A DNA stretch of 35,662 nucleotides, taken from contig NZ_JAANNB010000012.1 of the NCBI RefSeq assembly GCF_011603975.1, positions 1 to 35,662 of the forward strand, written 5' to 3'. The translations under genes and the position numbers were made by a program. Origin of the DNA: Cellulomonas sp. IC4_254 (lineage in GTDB: Bacteria > Actinomycetota > Actinomycetes > Actinomycetales > Cellulomonadaceae). Each line of letters starts with the position of its first letter. The stretch's first letter is position 1. Below the pieces are notes generated by a model. The model searched no databases, was not told where the DNA came from, and was given only the letters and a program-made list of their open reading frames with translations. Below, piece by piece: positions 25,497-32,940 of the stretch.

Positions 25497-26156
25497 TCAG
25501 GCCACGCGGGGGCGGAGCACCCCGGGCGGCCCGCGCCGCGGCACCCCGCCGCCCAGCGCCGGGAGCGGGCGCGGCGCGGCGACGACCGGCGCGACGGGAC
25601 CCCGCGGCGGCGTCACCGGTCCCGGCAGGGCGTCGGCGAGCACCGGCAGCAGCGCGGCCCAGCGGCGGGCCAGCGCGAGGACGCCGCGGTCGGTCGCGAC
25701 GAGCAGCAGCACCGTGGCCGCCATCGCCGCGGCGTGCGCGGCGAGCATGAGCCCGCCGGTGCCGTGCGGCTCGGCGACCGCCGCGGCACCGAGGCCGCCC
25801 GGCGCGGCGGCGGTCCCCGCCAAGGCGGTCGACCCGCCGACCGGCAGGACCACCCCGTGCCCCGCGTGGGCGCCACCGGCGACCGCGGCGGCGCCGGCCG
25901 GCGCGAGCCAGGTGAGGGCCGCGTGCACGCCCAGCTGGCCCGCCACCGCGACGGGCAGCAGCACCCGGACGGTCAGGGGCCGGCGCGCGAGGGCCGCCGA
26001 GCCGACGAGGACCAGCGCGCCGATCAGGGCCAGCGCGGACGCGGACGGGGCGTGGCCGCCGCCGAGGACGTGCGCGCCGGACCCGAGCGCGAGCACGGTC
26101 GCCGCGACGCCGAGCAGGCGCCCCACGACGAGCGCACGCTGCACGGACGGGTCCAC
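25497..26156 (-). CDS. Membrane protein with clustered histidines, next to the YcnI-type gene
   Basis: A 219-residue protein, not recognised as a named family. Hydrophobic segments lie at about 8-27, 40-58, 64-85 and 135-155. Histidines sit in or near them (SGAHVLGGGH, GVHAALTW, GGAHAGHGVV, AEPHGT, AAHAAAM), compatible with metal binding. The tail (about 175-219) is Pro/Arg-rich and probably cytosolic. GTG 26156 is 7 bases after a TAGCGT box, so the mRNA is probably leaderless. A link to copper handling is inferred from the neighbouring YcnI-type gene, 116 bases downstream. Confidence 0.6.
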   Translation of the reverse strand: MDPSVQRALVVGRLLGVAATVLALGSGAHVLGGGHAPSASALALIGALVLVGSAALARRPLTVRVLLPVAVAGQLGVHAALTWLAPAGAAAVAGGAHAGHGVVLPVGGSTALAGTAAAPGGLGAAAVAEPHGTGGLMLAAHAAAMAATVLLLVATDRGVLALARRWAALLPVLADALPGPVTPPRGPVAPVVAAPRPLPALGGGVPRRGPPGVLRPRVA

Positions 26157-26163
26157 GGCGCCG

Positions 26164-26169
26164 ACGCTA
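26164..26169 (-). promoter_or_regulatory. -10 box TAGCGT, probable leaderless promoter
   Basis: On the minus strand TAGCGT ends 7 bases before the GTG at 26156. Confidence 0.55.
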
Positions 26170-26311
26170 CGGCATCGGCGGGACGATGGTCCCGCCGGGA
26201 GCGGGTGACCGGGGCGCCGGCGCGCGCCGGCCGCTCACCCGCCTGCCGCGCGCCGGGCCGCCGACCCGGCCGGCGACGCCCCGGTCGCGGGCGCCACCGC
26301 CCGCGGCCCCG

Positions 26312-26317
26312 TAGCCT
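26312..26317 (+). promoter_or_regulatory. -10 box of the MASE1-PAS-phosphatase gene
   Basis: TAGCCT lies about 35 bases before the GTG at 26353, which has its own ribosome site GGGGAGGG, so this transcript has a leader. Confidence 0.45.
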
Positions 26318-26352
26318 GCAGGTCGAGGACCGACGACACCCGGGGAGGGCGC

Positions 26353-28446
26353 GTGACGACGGAGCCGCAGGCCGGCGCAGGGACCGGCATGCGCGAGCCC
26401 GCGGCACCGCGGCTCCCCCGCGCCCGCCGCCGGCCGAGCGCGGGCGACCTCCGCCTCGTCCTGCTGTTCGCGCTCCTCAACGCCGCCGCCTGCCTGCTCG
26501 GCCGGTCCACGCGGGTGCCGGACGCCGAGGTGAGCCTCGTCTGGCCGGCCGCCGGGGTCGCGTTCCTGTGGCTCGTCGTGCGTGCGCGCCGACCGTGGCC
26601 CTGGCTGGACCCGCTGGTGCTGACCGTGTCCACCGGCGTCGTGGTCGCCGCGACCGGCGCGTCGGTCACGACGGCGGTGATCGGGGCGCTCGCCGCCACC
26701 GTGCAGTCCGTGGTGTGCGCGTGGGTGGTCGCCCGGCGCGCGCCGCACGTGTGGGCCGCGCGCGGCACGCAGCAGCTGCGCCGGGTCCAGGACCTGTGGT
26801 GGCTGGTGCTGGGCGCCGCGCTGAGCTCGGTGGTGTCCGCACCGCTGCTCGAGCTGGCGGTGGTCGTCGGCGGCGAGCCGTGGTCCTGGCGCACGTCGCT
26901 GCTGTGGTGCGCGCGGAACACCGTCGCGATCATCGGCATCGGCACCCTGGGCTTCACCCTCGGCGCCTGGCTGCACCGCCGGTCGACGCGGCACTCCGCC
27001 CACGAGCGCATCGAGTGGTGGACGGAGGGCAGGGGCGCGGACTACCTTGCCGCGCTGCTGCTCGCCCCGCTGCTCTACGTCGTGTGGTTCGTCCAGGTCG
27101 ACTGGCTCGCGGTCGTCTTCCCGCTGATCGGCCTGACCGTGTGGGCGGGGTCGCGGCTGCCCACCCGCTCGGTCGTCCTGCACACGACCCTCTGCGGGGG
27201 CGTCGCGATCCAGCTGACCCTCGCGGGGTCGGGGCCGTTCGCGGAGCTGCCCGACCCGACCGCCCAGGTCGCGATCGCCCAGCTGTACGTGGGCCTGGTC
27301 GCCGTGATCGGCCTGGCGCTCGCGATCGCCCGGGACGAGCGGCTGCGGCTGGTCGCGGACCTGCAGACCGCCCGGGACCGCGCCCAGGAGCAGGCGACGC
27401 TGCTGGCGACGGTCGTCGACACGATGTCCGAGGGCGTGCGGGTGGTGGACGCGACCGGCCGGGTGGTGGTGCGCAACCCCACGGCGGGCCTGCTGCTCAC
27501 CGGCCGCACCGCGCCCGACGCCGAGGGCGACTCCGACCTGGCGCACCTGGCCCGGCTGGACGGCACGCCGGTGCCGGAGGCGGAGCTGCCGTTCCGGCGG
27601 GCGCTCGCCGGCGAGCAGGTGCGCGACGCCGACCTCCTGGTGCGGGTGCCCGGCGCGACGGACCCGCGGATCGTGACGTTCTCGGCCTCGCCCCTGCCGG
27701 CCGCGGCGGGCGGCGGCGCCGTGACGGTGCTCCGCGACGTCACGGCCGAGCGCACCGAGCTGCGCCGCGCCGCCCAGGTGCAGGCGAGCCTGCTGCCGTC
27801 GCGGGCGCTGGACGTGCCGGGGCTGGACCTCGCGGCGCGGTTCGTGCCCGCGGGCTCGGTCGGCGGGGACTTCTACGACTGGCAGCAGGTGGCCGACGGC
27901 CTGGTGCTGACGCTCGCCGACGTGATGGGCAAGGGCCCCGCGGCGGCGATCCTGGCCGCGACCACCCGCTCGGTGCTGCACGCGCAGGGCGAGCTGCACG
28001 ACGTGGCCGGCACGCTGGACGCGACGGAGCGGGCGATGACCGCCGACCTCGCGAACGCCGGCGCCTTCGTCACGATGTTCCGCGCCTACGTGGACGCGGC
28101 GGACGGCCAGGTGTCGTACACCGACGCGGGCCACGGGCTGTCGCTGATCGTCGGCGAGGACGGCAGCACGCGGCGGCTGTCGGCCACCGGGCTGCCGCTC
28201 GGGATCGCGCCCGGCCCGGACCGCGTCACGGCCCGCGCCCGCCTCGGCCCCGGGGAGCTGCTGGTGACCTTCTCCGACGGCGTGCTCGACGCGCTCGGCG
28301 GCTCGCTGGGCGACCTCGACCAGGTGGGCCGCGTGGTCCGCGGCACCCGCACCGCCGAGCAGGCCGCCGACGCCGTGCTGTCGCTGGTCGACCCCCGGCA
28401 CCCCGAGGACGACCTGACGGTGGTCACCCTGCGCCGGGCCGCCTGA
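26353..28446 (+). CDS. MASE1-PAS-SpoIIE-type protein phosphatase
   Basis: A 697-residue sensor phosphatase. Residues about 30-330 form a MASE1-like membrane sensor with about eight helices, including SLVWPAAGVAFLWLV. A PAS domain follows (about 350-460; TVVDTMSEGVRVVDATGRVV). The SpoIIE/PP2C domain (about 465-697) has GGDFYDW (about 503), LADVMGKG, YTDAGHG, TFSDGVLDALGG and DDLTVVTL, retaining the metal aspartates. Such enzymes dephosphorylate STAS anti-anti-sigma proteins; a STAS gene lies 2.5 kb away. GTG 26353 has GGGGAGGG about 5 bases upstream. A phosphoesterase gene follows in the same direction. Confidence 0.92.
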   Translation: MTTEPQAGAGTGMREPAAPRLPRARRRPSAGDLRLVLLFALLNAAACLLGRSTRVPDAEVSLVWPAAGVAFLWLVVRARRPWPWLDPLVLTVSTGVVVAATGASVTTAVIGALAATVQSVVCAWVVARRAPHVWAARGTQQLRRVQDLWWLVLGAALSSVVSAPLLELAVVVGGEPWSWRTSLLWCARNTVAIIGIGTLGFTLGAWLHRRSTRHSAHERIEWWTEGRGADYLAALLLAPLLYVVWFVQVDWLAVVFPLIGLTVWAGSRLPTRSVVLHTTLCGGVAIQLTLAGSGPFAELPDPTAQVAIAQLYVGLVAVIGLALAIARDERLRLVADLQTARDRAQEQATLLATVVDTMSEGVRVVDATGRVVVRNPTAGLLLTGRTAPDAEGDSDLAHLARLDGTPVPEAELPFRRALAGEQVRDADLLVRVPGATDPRIVTFSASPLPAAAGGGAVTVLRDVTAERTELRRAAQVQASLLPSRALDVPGLDLAARFVPAGSVGGDFYDWQQVADGLVLTLADVMGKGPAAAILAATTRSVLHAQGELHDVAGTLDATERAMTADLANAGAFVTMFRAYVDAADGQVSYTDAGHGLSLIVGEDGSTRRLSATGLPLGIAPGPDRVTARARLGPGELLVTFSDGVLDALGGSLGDLDQVGRVVRGTRTAEQAADAVLSLVDPRHPEDDLTVVTLRRAA

Positions 28447-28479
28447 CGCGCCCCCCGCCCGCTCTCCCGGAGGCCCCCC

Positions 28480-28983
28480 GTGCACCTGCTGCTCCTCGCC
28501 GACACCCACGTCCCGCGCCGGGCTCGGGACCTGCCCCCGGTGGTCTGGGACGCCGTCGACGCGGCGGACGTCGTGCTGCACGCGGGCGACTGGGTCGACG
28601 TGGCGCTGCTCGACGCGCTGGAGGCCCGCGCCCGGCGCCTGGTCGGCTGCTGGGGCAACAACGACGGGCCCGACCTGCGTACGCGGCTGCCCGAGGTCGC
28701 CCGCGTCGACCTCGGCGGGCTGCGGTTCGCGGTGGTGCACGAGACCGGGCAGGCCGCCGGCCGGGAGGCGCGCTGCGCGGCGGCGTACCCGGGCACGGAC
28801 GTGCTGGTGTTCGGCCACAGCCACATCCCGTGGGACACGGTCGCCCCCGGCGGCCTGCGGCTGCTCAACCCCGGGTCGCCGACGGACCGGCGCCGGCAGC
28901 CGGCCGGGACCTACCTGACCGCCCGGGCCGAGGGCGGCGCGCTGCACGACGTCGTGCTGCACGCCGTCCCGCCGCGCGCCTGA
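28480..28983 (+). CDS. YfcE/MJ0936-type metallophosphoesterase
   Basis: A 167-residue two-metal phosphoesterase. All core motifs are visible: ADTH (residues 7-10), HAGDWVD, GCWGNND, VVHETG and VFGHSHIPW, followed by LLNPGSPTDRRR. Members of this short family hydrolyse phosphodiesters such as 2',3'-cAMP or remain uncharacterised; the substrate is not evident. GTG 28480 has GGAGG 7 bases upstream. It starts 33 bases after the phosphatase gene and is probably co-transcribed with it. Confidence 0.92.
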   Translation: MHLLLLADTHVPRRARDLPPVVWDAVDAADVVLHAGDWVDVALLDALEARARRLVGCWGNNDGPDLRTRLPEVARVDLGGLRFAVVHETGQAAGREARCAAAYPGTDVLVFGHSHIPWDTVAPGGLRLLNPGSPTDRRRQPAGTYLTARAEGGALHDVVLHAVPPRA

Positions 28984-28993
28984 GGCGGCGCGG
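28972..28993. terminator. Candidate hairpin with the stop codon in its loop
   Basis: CCGCGC-GCC pairs with GGC-g-GCGCGG, leaving TGA as the loop. It lies between convergent genes, so it may terminate both; it is short and has no U-tract. Confidence 0.4.
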
Positions 28994-29008
28994 CCGAGGC
29001 GACGCGGG

Positions 29009-30184
29009 TCAGCCCGCCCGGCGGACCGCCACGACCGTGATGTCGTCCGGCCGCTCCGCCGCGCCGGCCGCGAGCCGCAGCACCGCGTCCACGGCGGCGT
29101 CCGCCGACCCGACGCCGCGCACCGCCTCGACGACCGGCCGCACCCCCGCGAGCGTGCCGTCGACCAGGTCGAGCAGGCCGTCCGAGAAGGTCACCAGCAG
29201 GTCCCCCGGCCCGAGGTGCACCGTGCGCTGCTCGCGCGCCTCCTCGTCCAGCACCCCGAGCGGGAGGCCGGTCGCGGGCAGCCGCTCGTCGGTGCCGTCG
29301 GCGCGGACGACGACGGTGAGGCCGTGGCCGGCGTCGGCGTAGCGGACGTCCCCGGACGCCGCGTCGAGCGCGGCGTGGAACGCCGTGGCGAACACCCCGG
29401 CGCCGGACAGGTCGGAGTGCAGGATCGCGCCCGCGTACAGCAGGGACTGCGCGACGTCGGCCCCGTGGGCGGAGCCGCGGAGCACGGCGCGGATCGAGGC
29501 GGCCATGATCCCGGCGCCGGCGCCCTTGCCCATGACGTCGACCAGGCTCAGCACGACGCCGCCGTCCGTCGCCGACCAGTCGTAGAAGTCGCCGCCCACG
29601 GCCCGGCTCGGCAGGCACGCGCCCGCGACCTCGTACCCCGGCACCACCGGCGCGGACCGGGGCAGCAGCCCGGCCTGCACCTGGGCCGCGCGCTCGAGCT
29701 CGGAGTCGATGACGAGCTCCTTCTCGACCCAGGCGGCGAGGTCGCGCAGCAGGGCGGCGCTGTCCGCGTCGAACTGGCGGGGCCGCTGGTCGGCGATGCA
29801 CAGCGTGCCGACGCGGTAGCCGCCGGGGGCGACGAGCGGCTGGCCGGCGTAGAACCGGAGGCCGCCCTCGCCCACGACGAACGGCTTGTCCCGGAACCGC
29901 TCGTCCTCGGCCGCGTCGGGCACGACGAGCATCCGGTCCTCCAGCACGGTCGTGCCGCAGAACGAGTCCTCGCGGGGCACGACCGGCTCGTCGAAGCCCG
30001 CCATCGCCTTGTGCACGACGACCTGGCGGTCGACGAGCGAGACGATCGCGGTCGAGACGCCGAACAGCTGCCGGGCGAGCCGGACCACGCGGTCGAACCG
30101 GTCCTCCGGGGGCGTGTCGAGCACGCCGAGGCGGTGCAGGGCGGCGACGCGGTCGTCTTCCAGGTGCAGGGTGTCAGGAGCCAT
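29009..30184 (-). CDS. GAF-SpoIIE-type protein phosphatase (copy A)
   Basis: A 391-residue soluble protein. The GAF domain (about 15-160) has TPPEDRFDRVVRLARQLFGV, DSFCGTTV, RFYAGQPL and RVGTLCIAD. A linker (EKELVIDSELERAAQVQAGLLP) leads to the SpoIIE/PP2C domain (about 180-391) with VGGDFYDW, LVDVMGKG, YADAGHG, TFSDGLLDL and DDITVVAV, so it should be catalytically competent. The likely substrate is the phosphorylated STAS protein encoded just upstream. ATG 30184 follows a TACGGT box by 7 bases; a GTG at 30190 is less likely. It has a closely related copy at the head of the operon. Confidence 0.92.
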   Translation of the reverse strand: MAPDTLHLEDDRVAALHRLGVLDTPPEDRFDRVVRLARQLFGVSTAIVSLVDRQVVVHKAMAGFDEPVVPREDSFCGTTVLEDRMLVVPDAAEDERFRDKPFVVGEGGLRFYAGQPLVAPGGYRVGTLCIADQRPRQFDADSAALLRDLAAWVEKELVIDSELERAAQVQAGLLPRSAPVVPGYEVAGACLPSRAVGGDFYDWSATDGGVVLSLVDVMGKGAGAGIMAASIRAVLRGSAHGADVAQSLLYAGAILHSDLSGAGVFATAFHAALDAASGDVRYADAGHGLTVVVRADGTDERLPATGLPLGVLDEEAREQRTVHLGPGDLLVTFSDGLLDLVDGTLAGVRPVVEAVRGVGSADAAVDAVLRLAAGAAERPDDITVVAVRRAG

Positions 30185-30191
30185 CGGCACG

Positions 30192-30197
30192 ACCGTA
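30192..30197 (-). promoter_or_regulatory. Internal -10 box TACGGT, probable leaderless promoter
   Basis: On the minus strand TACGGT ends 7 bases before ATG 30184 and lies just past the stop of the ATPase gene. Copy A can thus be expressed apart from the upstream operon. Confidence 0.55.
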
Positions 30198-30199
30198 CG

Positions 30200-30625
30200 T
30201 CACGCCGACGCGTCGCGGGCCAGCCGCCAGGTGTTCCGGTCGCCCTCCCGCGCCAGGCTCAGGCTGTCGACCGCCCGGAGCACCAGGGCGATCCCCCGCC
30301 CGCTCTCGGCGAAGTCGTCCACCGGGCCCGGGTCGAGGTCGACCCGGACGGGCGCGCCGTCGTCGGTGAGCTCGGCCTCGAGCCGGCCCCGGTCGGCCCG
30401 CAGCAGGACGCTCGCCCGCACCGGGCCGTCGCCGACCGGGACGGTGTGCCGCACGACGTTGGTCGCGATCTCGATCACCGCGGTCTCGAACCGCAGCCGG
30501 TCGAGGTCCGGCACCTCGGGCGCGGCCTCCCACAGGCGCGCCAGGCCGTCGTGCACCTCGTCGAGCCAGGCGGGCTCCGCGGGGCCGTCGACGCGGAGCT
30601 CCGCGGCCCCGTCAGCGCCCGGCAC
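30200..30625 (-). CDS. RsbW/SpoIIAB-like ATP-binding protein (anti-sigma or switch kinase)
   Basis: A 141-residue GHKL-fold ATPase. Motifs: ETAVIEIATNVVRHT (N box, Mg-ATP), LTDDGAPV (G1) and ESGRGIALVL (G2), all in the order and spacing of RsbW/SpoIIAB. Such proteins phosphorylate a STAS partner and hold a sigma factor or other client. GTG 30625 is preceded by GAGGAGG and overlaps the STAS gene by 14 bases; the longer frame is a shadow. No sigma factor gene is in the window, so the client is unknown. Confidence 0.88.
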   Translation of the reverse strand: MPGADGAAELRVDGPAEPAWLDEVHDGLARLWEAAPEVPDLDRLRFETAVIEIATNVVRHTVPVGDGPVRASVLLRADRGRLEAELTDDGAPVRVDLDPGPVDDFAESGRGIALVLRAVDSLSLAREGDRNTWRLARDASA

Positions 30626-30947
30626 CGACCGCCTCCTCGACCGTCGCGTACGGGCGGAGCACGCGGTCCATCGTGGTGAGCTCGAGGACCGTCCGGACCT
30701 GCTGCCCGACGCCCGCGATCCGCAGGTCGCCCCCGGCGGCACGCGCGCTGCGCAGGCCGCCGACCAGGGCGCCCAGCCCGGACGAGTCCAGGAACGCCGT
30801 GCCGCTCAGGTCGACGACGACGAGCGTGCGCCCGTCCGCCACCTCGCGGTCCACGGCGGCCTTGAGCTCACCCGCGGCGGCCATGGTCAGCCGCCCCTGC
30901 ACGCGCAGCACCGCCGTGCCCTCGCTCCGGTCGGTCGTCAGCTCCAT
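30612..30947 (-). CDS. STAS-domain anti-anti-sigma factor (RsbV/SpoIIAA-like)
   Basis: A 111-residue single-domain STAS protein. The phosphorylation site is in LSGTAFLDSSGLGALVGGL, where the first of the two serines is the usual target; GRLTMAAAGEL and IAGVGQQVRTVLELTTMDRV complete the fold. Unphosphorylated, it would bind the ATPase and release its client; PP2C phosphatases would reactivate it. ATG 30947 has GAGGAGG about 5 bases upstream and lies 22 bases after the glycosyltransferase stop, so it belongs to that operon. Confidence 0.93.
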   Translation of the reverse strand: MELTTDRSEGTAVLRVQGRLTMAAAGELKAAVDREVADGRTLVVVDLSGTAFLDSSGLGALVGGLRSARAAGGDLRIAGVGQQVRTVLELTTMDRVLRPYATVEEAVGAGR

Positions 30948-30969
30948 CGGGTCCTCCTCGTCGTCGTCG

Positions 30970-32940
30970 TCATGCGATGCCCCGGCGCCGCGCGCTGGAC
31001 GGCGGGCTCGCCTCCGGGCCGGTGAACCCGCGGTAGCGCAGCGCCTGCACCACCACGCTGAGCACCACCAGGTCGTACCCCACCCACAGCAGGTTCACGG
31101 TCGTGCCCACCCACAGGGACAGCCCGAGCGAGGCCCGGACGATCCCGATGACGGCCGCGACCACCAGCAGCACCATGGCCAGCAGCTGCGGCCAGACGAG
31201 CCGCCACTGGCTGGGCGTGCCGTCCGGCCGGACCTTGGGGGTCACGGCGAAGCCGAGCGGCCGGCCGAACCACACGTTCGCGACGGCGGTCCAGACGGCC
31301 TTGATCCACACCGGGAACAGGGCGAGCGCGTACTGCTGCCCGCGCCAGGTCTTCACGCCCCGCGCCGCCACCACGAACAGCAGCTGGCTCGCCAGGAAGA
31401 ACGGGATGAACCGCGCGAAGAAGTCCACCGTCCAGGCGGTCACCGGCAGCACGCCGAAGCACAGGAAGATGATCGGCGCGGCCAGGTACACCAGCGCGGC
31501 GAAGCCGGACAGGTAGGACCACATGGTCGCGAAGTACATGAGCCGCTGGCCGACCGTGAGGCCCCGGACACCCAGCGGGTTCTCCTTGAGCATCACCTGC
31601 ATGGTGCCCTGCGCCCAGCGCAGCCGCTGGGTCATCATCGTGCCCAGGTCCTCGGGCGCGAGCCCGTGCGCCAGGCTCTCGTGGTGGTAGACGGTCTTCC
31701 AGCCGAGCGAGTGCAGCCGCATGGCCGTCGCCATGTCCTCGGTGACCGACAGCGTGGCGACGGGCATGACCGCCTGCGCCTCCGAACCGCGGTCGACGTC
31801 GACCGCCCGCACCAGGGCCTGCACCGACTCGATCGCGCCGAGCGGCGACCACTCGCGGTCCGCGAGCCGGGCGAGCGCGGGCTCGTCGACCACGACGGCG
31901 CCGATCTCGTCGTCCCGCGCGATCGGCAGCGCGGCGATCGCGGCGAGGTCCTCCTGGATGCTCGCGACGTCCCGGGCCACGACCTGGGCGGAGATGGCGT
32001 CGACCTCCCGCTGGAAGCCGTACGTGACGTCGGACAGCGGCTCGCCGGCGTCGAGCGAGCCGAGCGCCCGCGCGGCGGCCTCCTGCACCTCGTGCAGCAC
32101 CGCCGCCTGGACGGCGTCCGGGGCGTCGCGCTGGGCGCGGTCGAGCAGCCGGCGGGACGCGTGCAGGGCCTCGCGGACCGAGCGCTCGGTCTCCCGCACG
32201 TAGCCGACCAGGCCGAGCTGCATGAGCGCGTCCCGGCGCAGCACCGCGTTGGAGCCGCAGAAGAACGCGGCGTTCCAGCCGTCCTTGCCCTGCTGGATCG
32301 GGCCGTAGAACAGCGGCGCCTGGCTGCCGAGCGGGTCGGCGGACGTGACGTTGGTGAAGAACTGGGGCGTCTGCACGAGCGCCACCGCGGGGTCGTCGAA
32401 GTGCCCGAGCACGCGGTCGAGGATCTCCGGCTCGGGGATCTGGTCCGCGTCCAGGATCAGCAGGAACTCGCCGTCGGTCTGGAACAGGGCGTTGTTCAGG
32501 TTGCCCGCCTTGGCGTGCCGCGGCCGGTCGGTCCAGTCCTCGGAGCGCTCGATGTACCCGACGCCCGCGGCGCGCGCGGCGGCGGCCAGGTCGGGCCGGG
32601 AGCCGTCGTCGAGCACCCAGGTCCGGTGCGGGTAGCTGATGTCGCGCGCGGCCTCGGCGGTCCGCATCACGAGCTCGACGGGCTCGTTGTACGTGGTGAC
32701 GAACACGTCGACCGTGAGGCCCGGGGCGGGCGCGGGCGGGTCGTCCCGCCGCCGCGCCTTCCACATCGTCATGCCGAACAGCGCGACGTCGATCAGCGAG
32801 TAGGTCTCCGCGATCACCAGCGGCACGGCGATCCACCACGCCGACCAGTTGACCGAGTCGAGCCAGCGCCAGGCGATGTAGTTCACGCCCAGCACGAGCG
32901 TGAGCACCACGACGACCCGCAGCACGAGCTGCTGCCTCAT
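30970..32940 (-). CDS. BcsA-like family 2 glycosyltransferase with a large internal insertion
   Basis: A 656-residue processive GT2 enzyme. Two membrane helices (about 7-23 and 35-56) precede the GT-A domain: VTTYNEP, LDDGS (110-114), LDADQIPEPE (163-172), FFCGSNAVLRR (226-236), TED (400-402) and QRLRW (438-442). These are the D, DxD, TED and Q(Q/R)xRW residues of cellulose or hyaluronan synthase-like enzymes. About five further helices lie at 465-640. There is no C-terminal PilZ domain, so direct c-di-GMP control of the BcsA type is not expected. About 155 extra residues (243-396) split the acceptor region. The product is unknown. ATG 32940 overlaps the upstream stop as ATGA. Confidence 0.92.
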   Translation of the reverse strand: MRQQLVLRVVVVLTLVLGVNYIAWRWLDSVNWSAWWIAVPLVIAETYSLIDVALFGMTMWKARRRDDPPAPAPGLTVDVFVTTYNEPVELVMRTAEAARDISYPHRTWVLDDGSRPDLAAAARAAGVGYIERSEDWTDRPRHAKAGNLNNALFQTDGEFLLILDADQIPEPEILDRVLGHFDDPAVALVQTPQFFTNVTSADPLGSQAPLFYGPIQQGKDGWNAAFFCGSNAVLRRDALMQLGLVGYVRETERSVREALHASRRLLDRAQRDAPDAVQAAVLHEVQEAAARALGSLDAGEPLSDVTYGFQREVDAISAQVVARDVASIQEDLAAIAALPIARDDEIGAVVVDEPALARLADREWSPLGAIESVQALVRAVDVDRGSEAQAVMPVATLSVTEDMATAMRLHSLGWKTVYHHESLAHGLAPEDLGTMMTQRLRWAQGTMQVMLKENPLGVRGLTVGQRLMYFATMWSYLSGFAALVYLAAPIIFLCFGVLPVTAWTVDFFARFIPFFLASQLLFVVAARGVKTWRGQQYALALFPVWIKAVWTAVANVWFGRPLGFAVTPKVRPDGTPSQWRLVWPQLLAMVLLVVAAVIGIVRASLGLSLWVGTTVNLLWVGYDLVVLSVVVQALRYRGFTGPEASPPSSARRRGIA

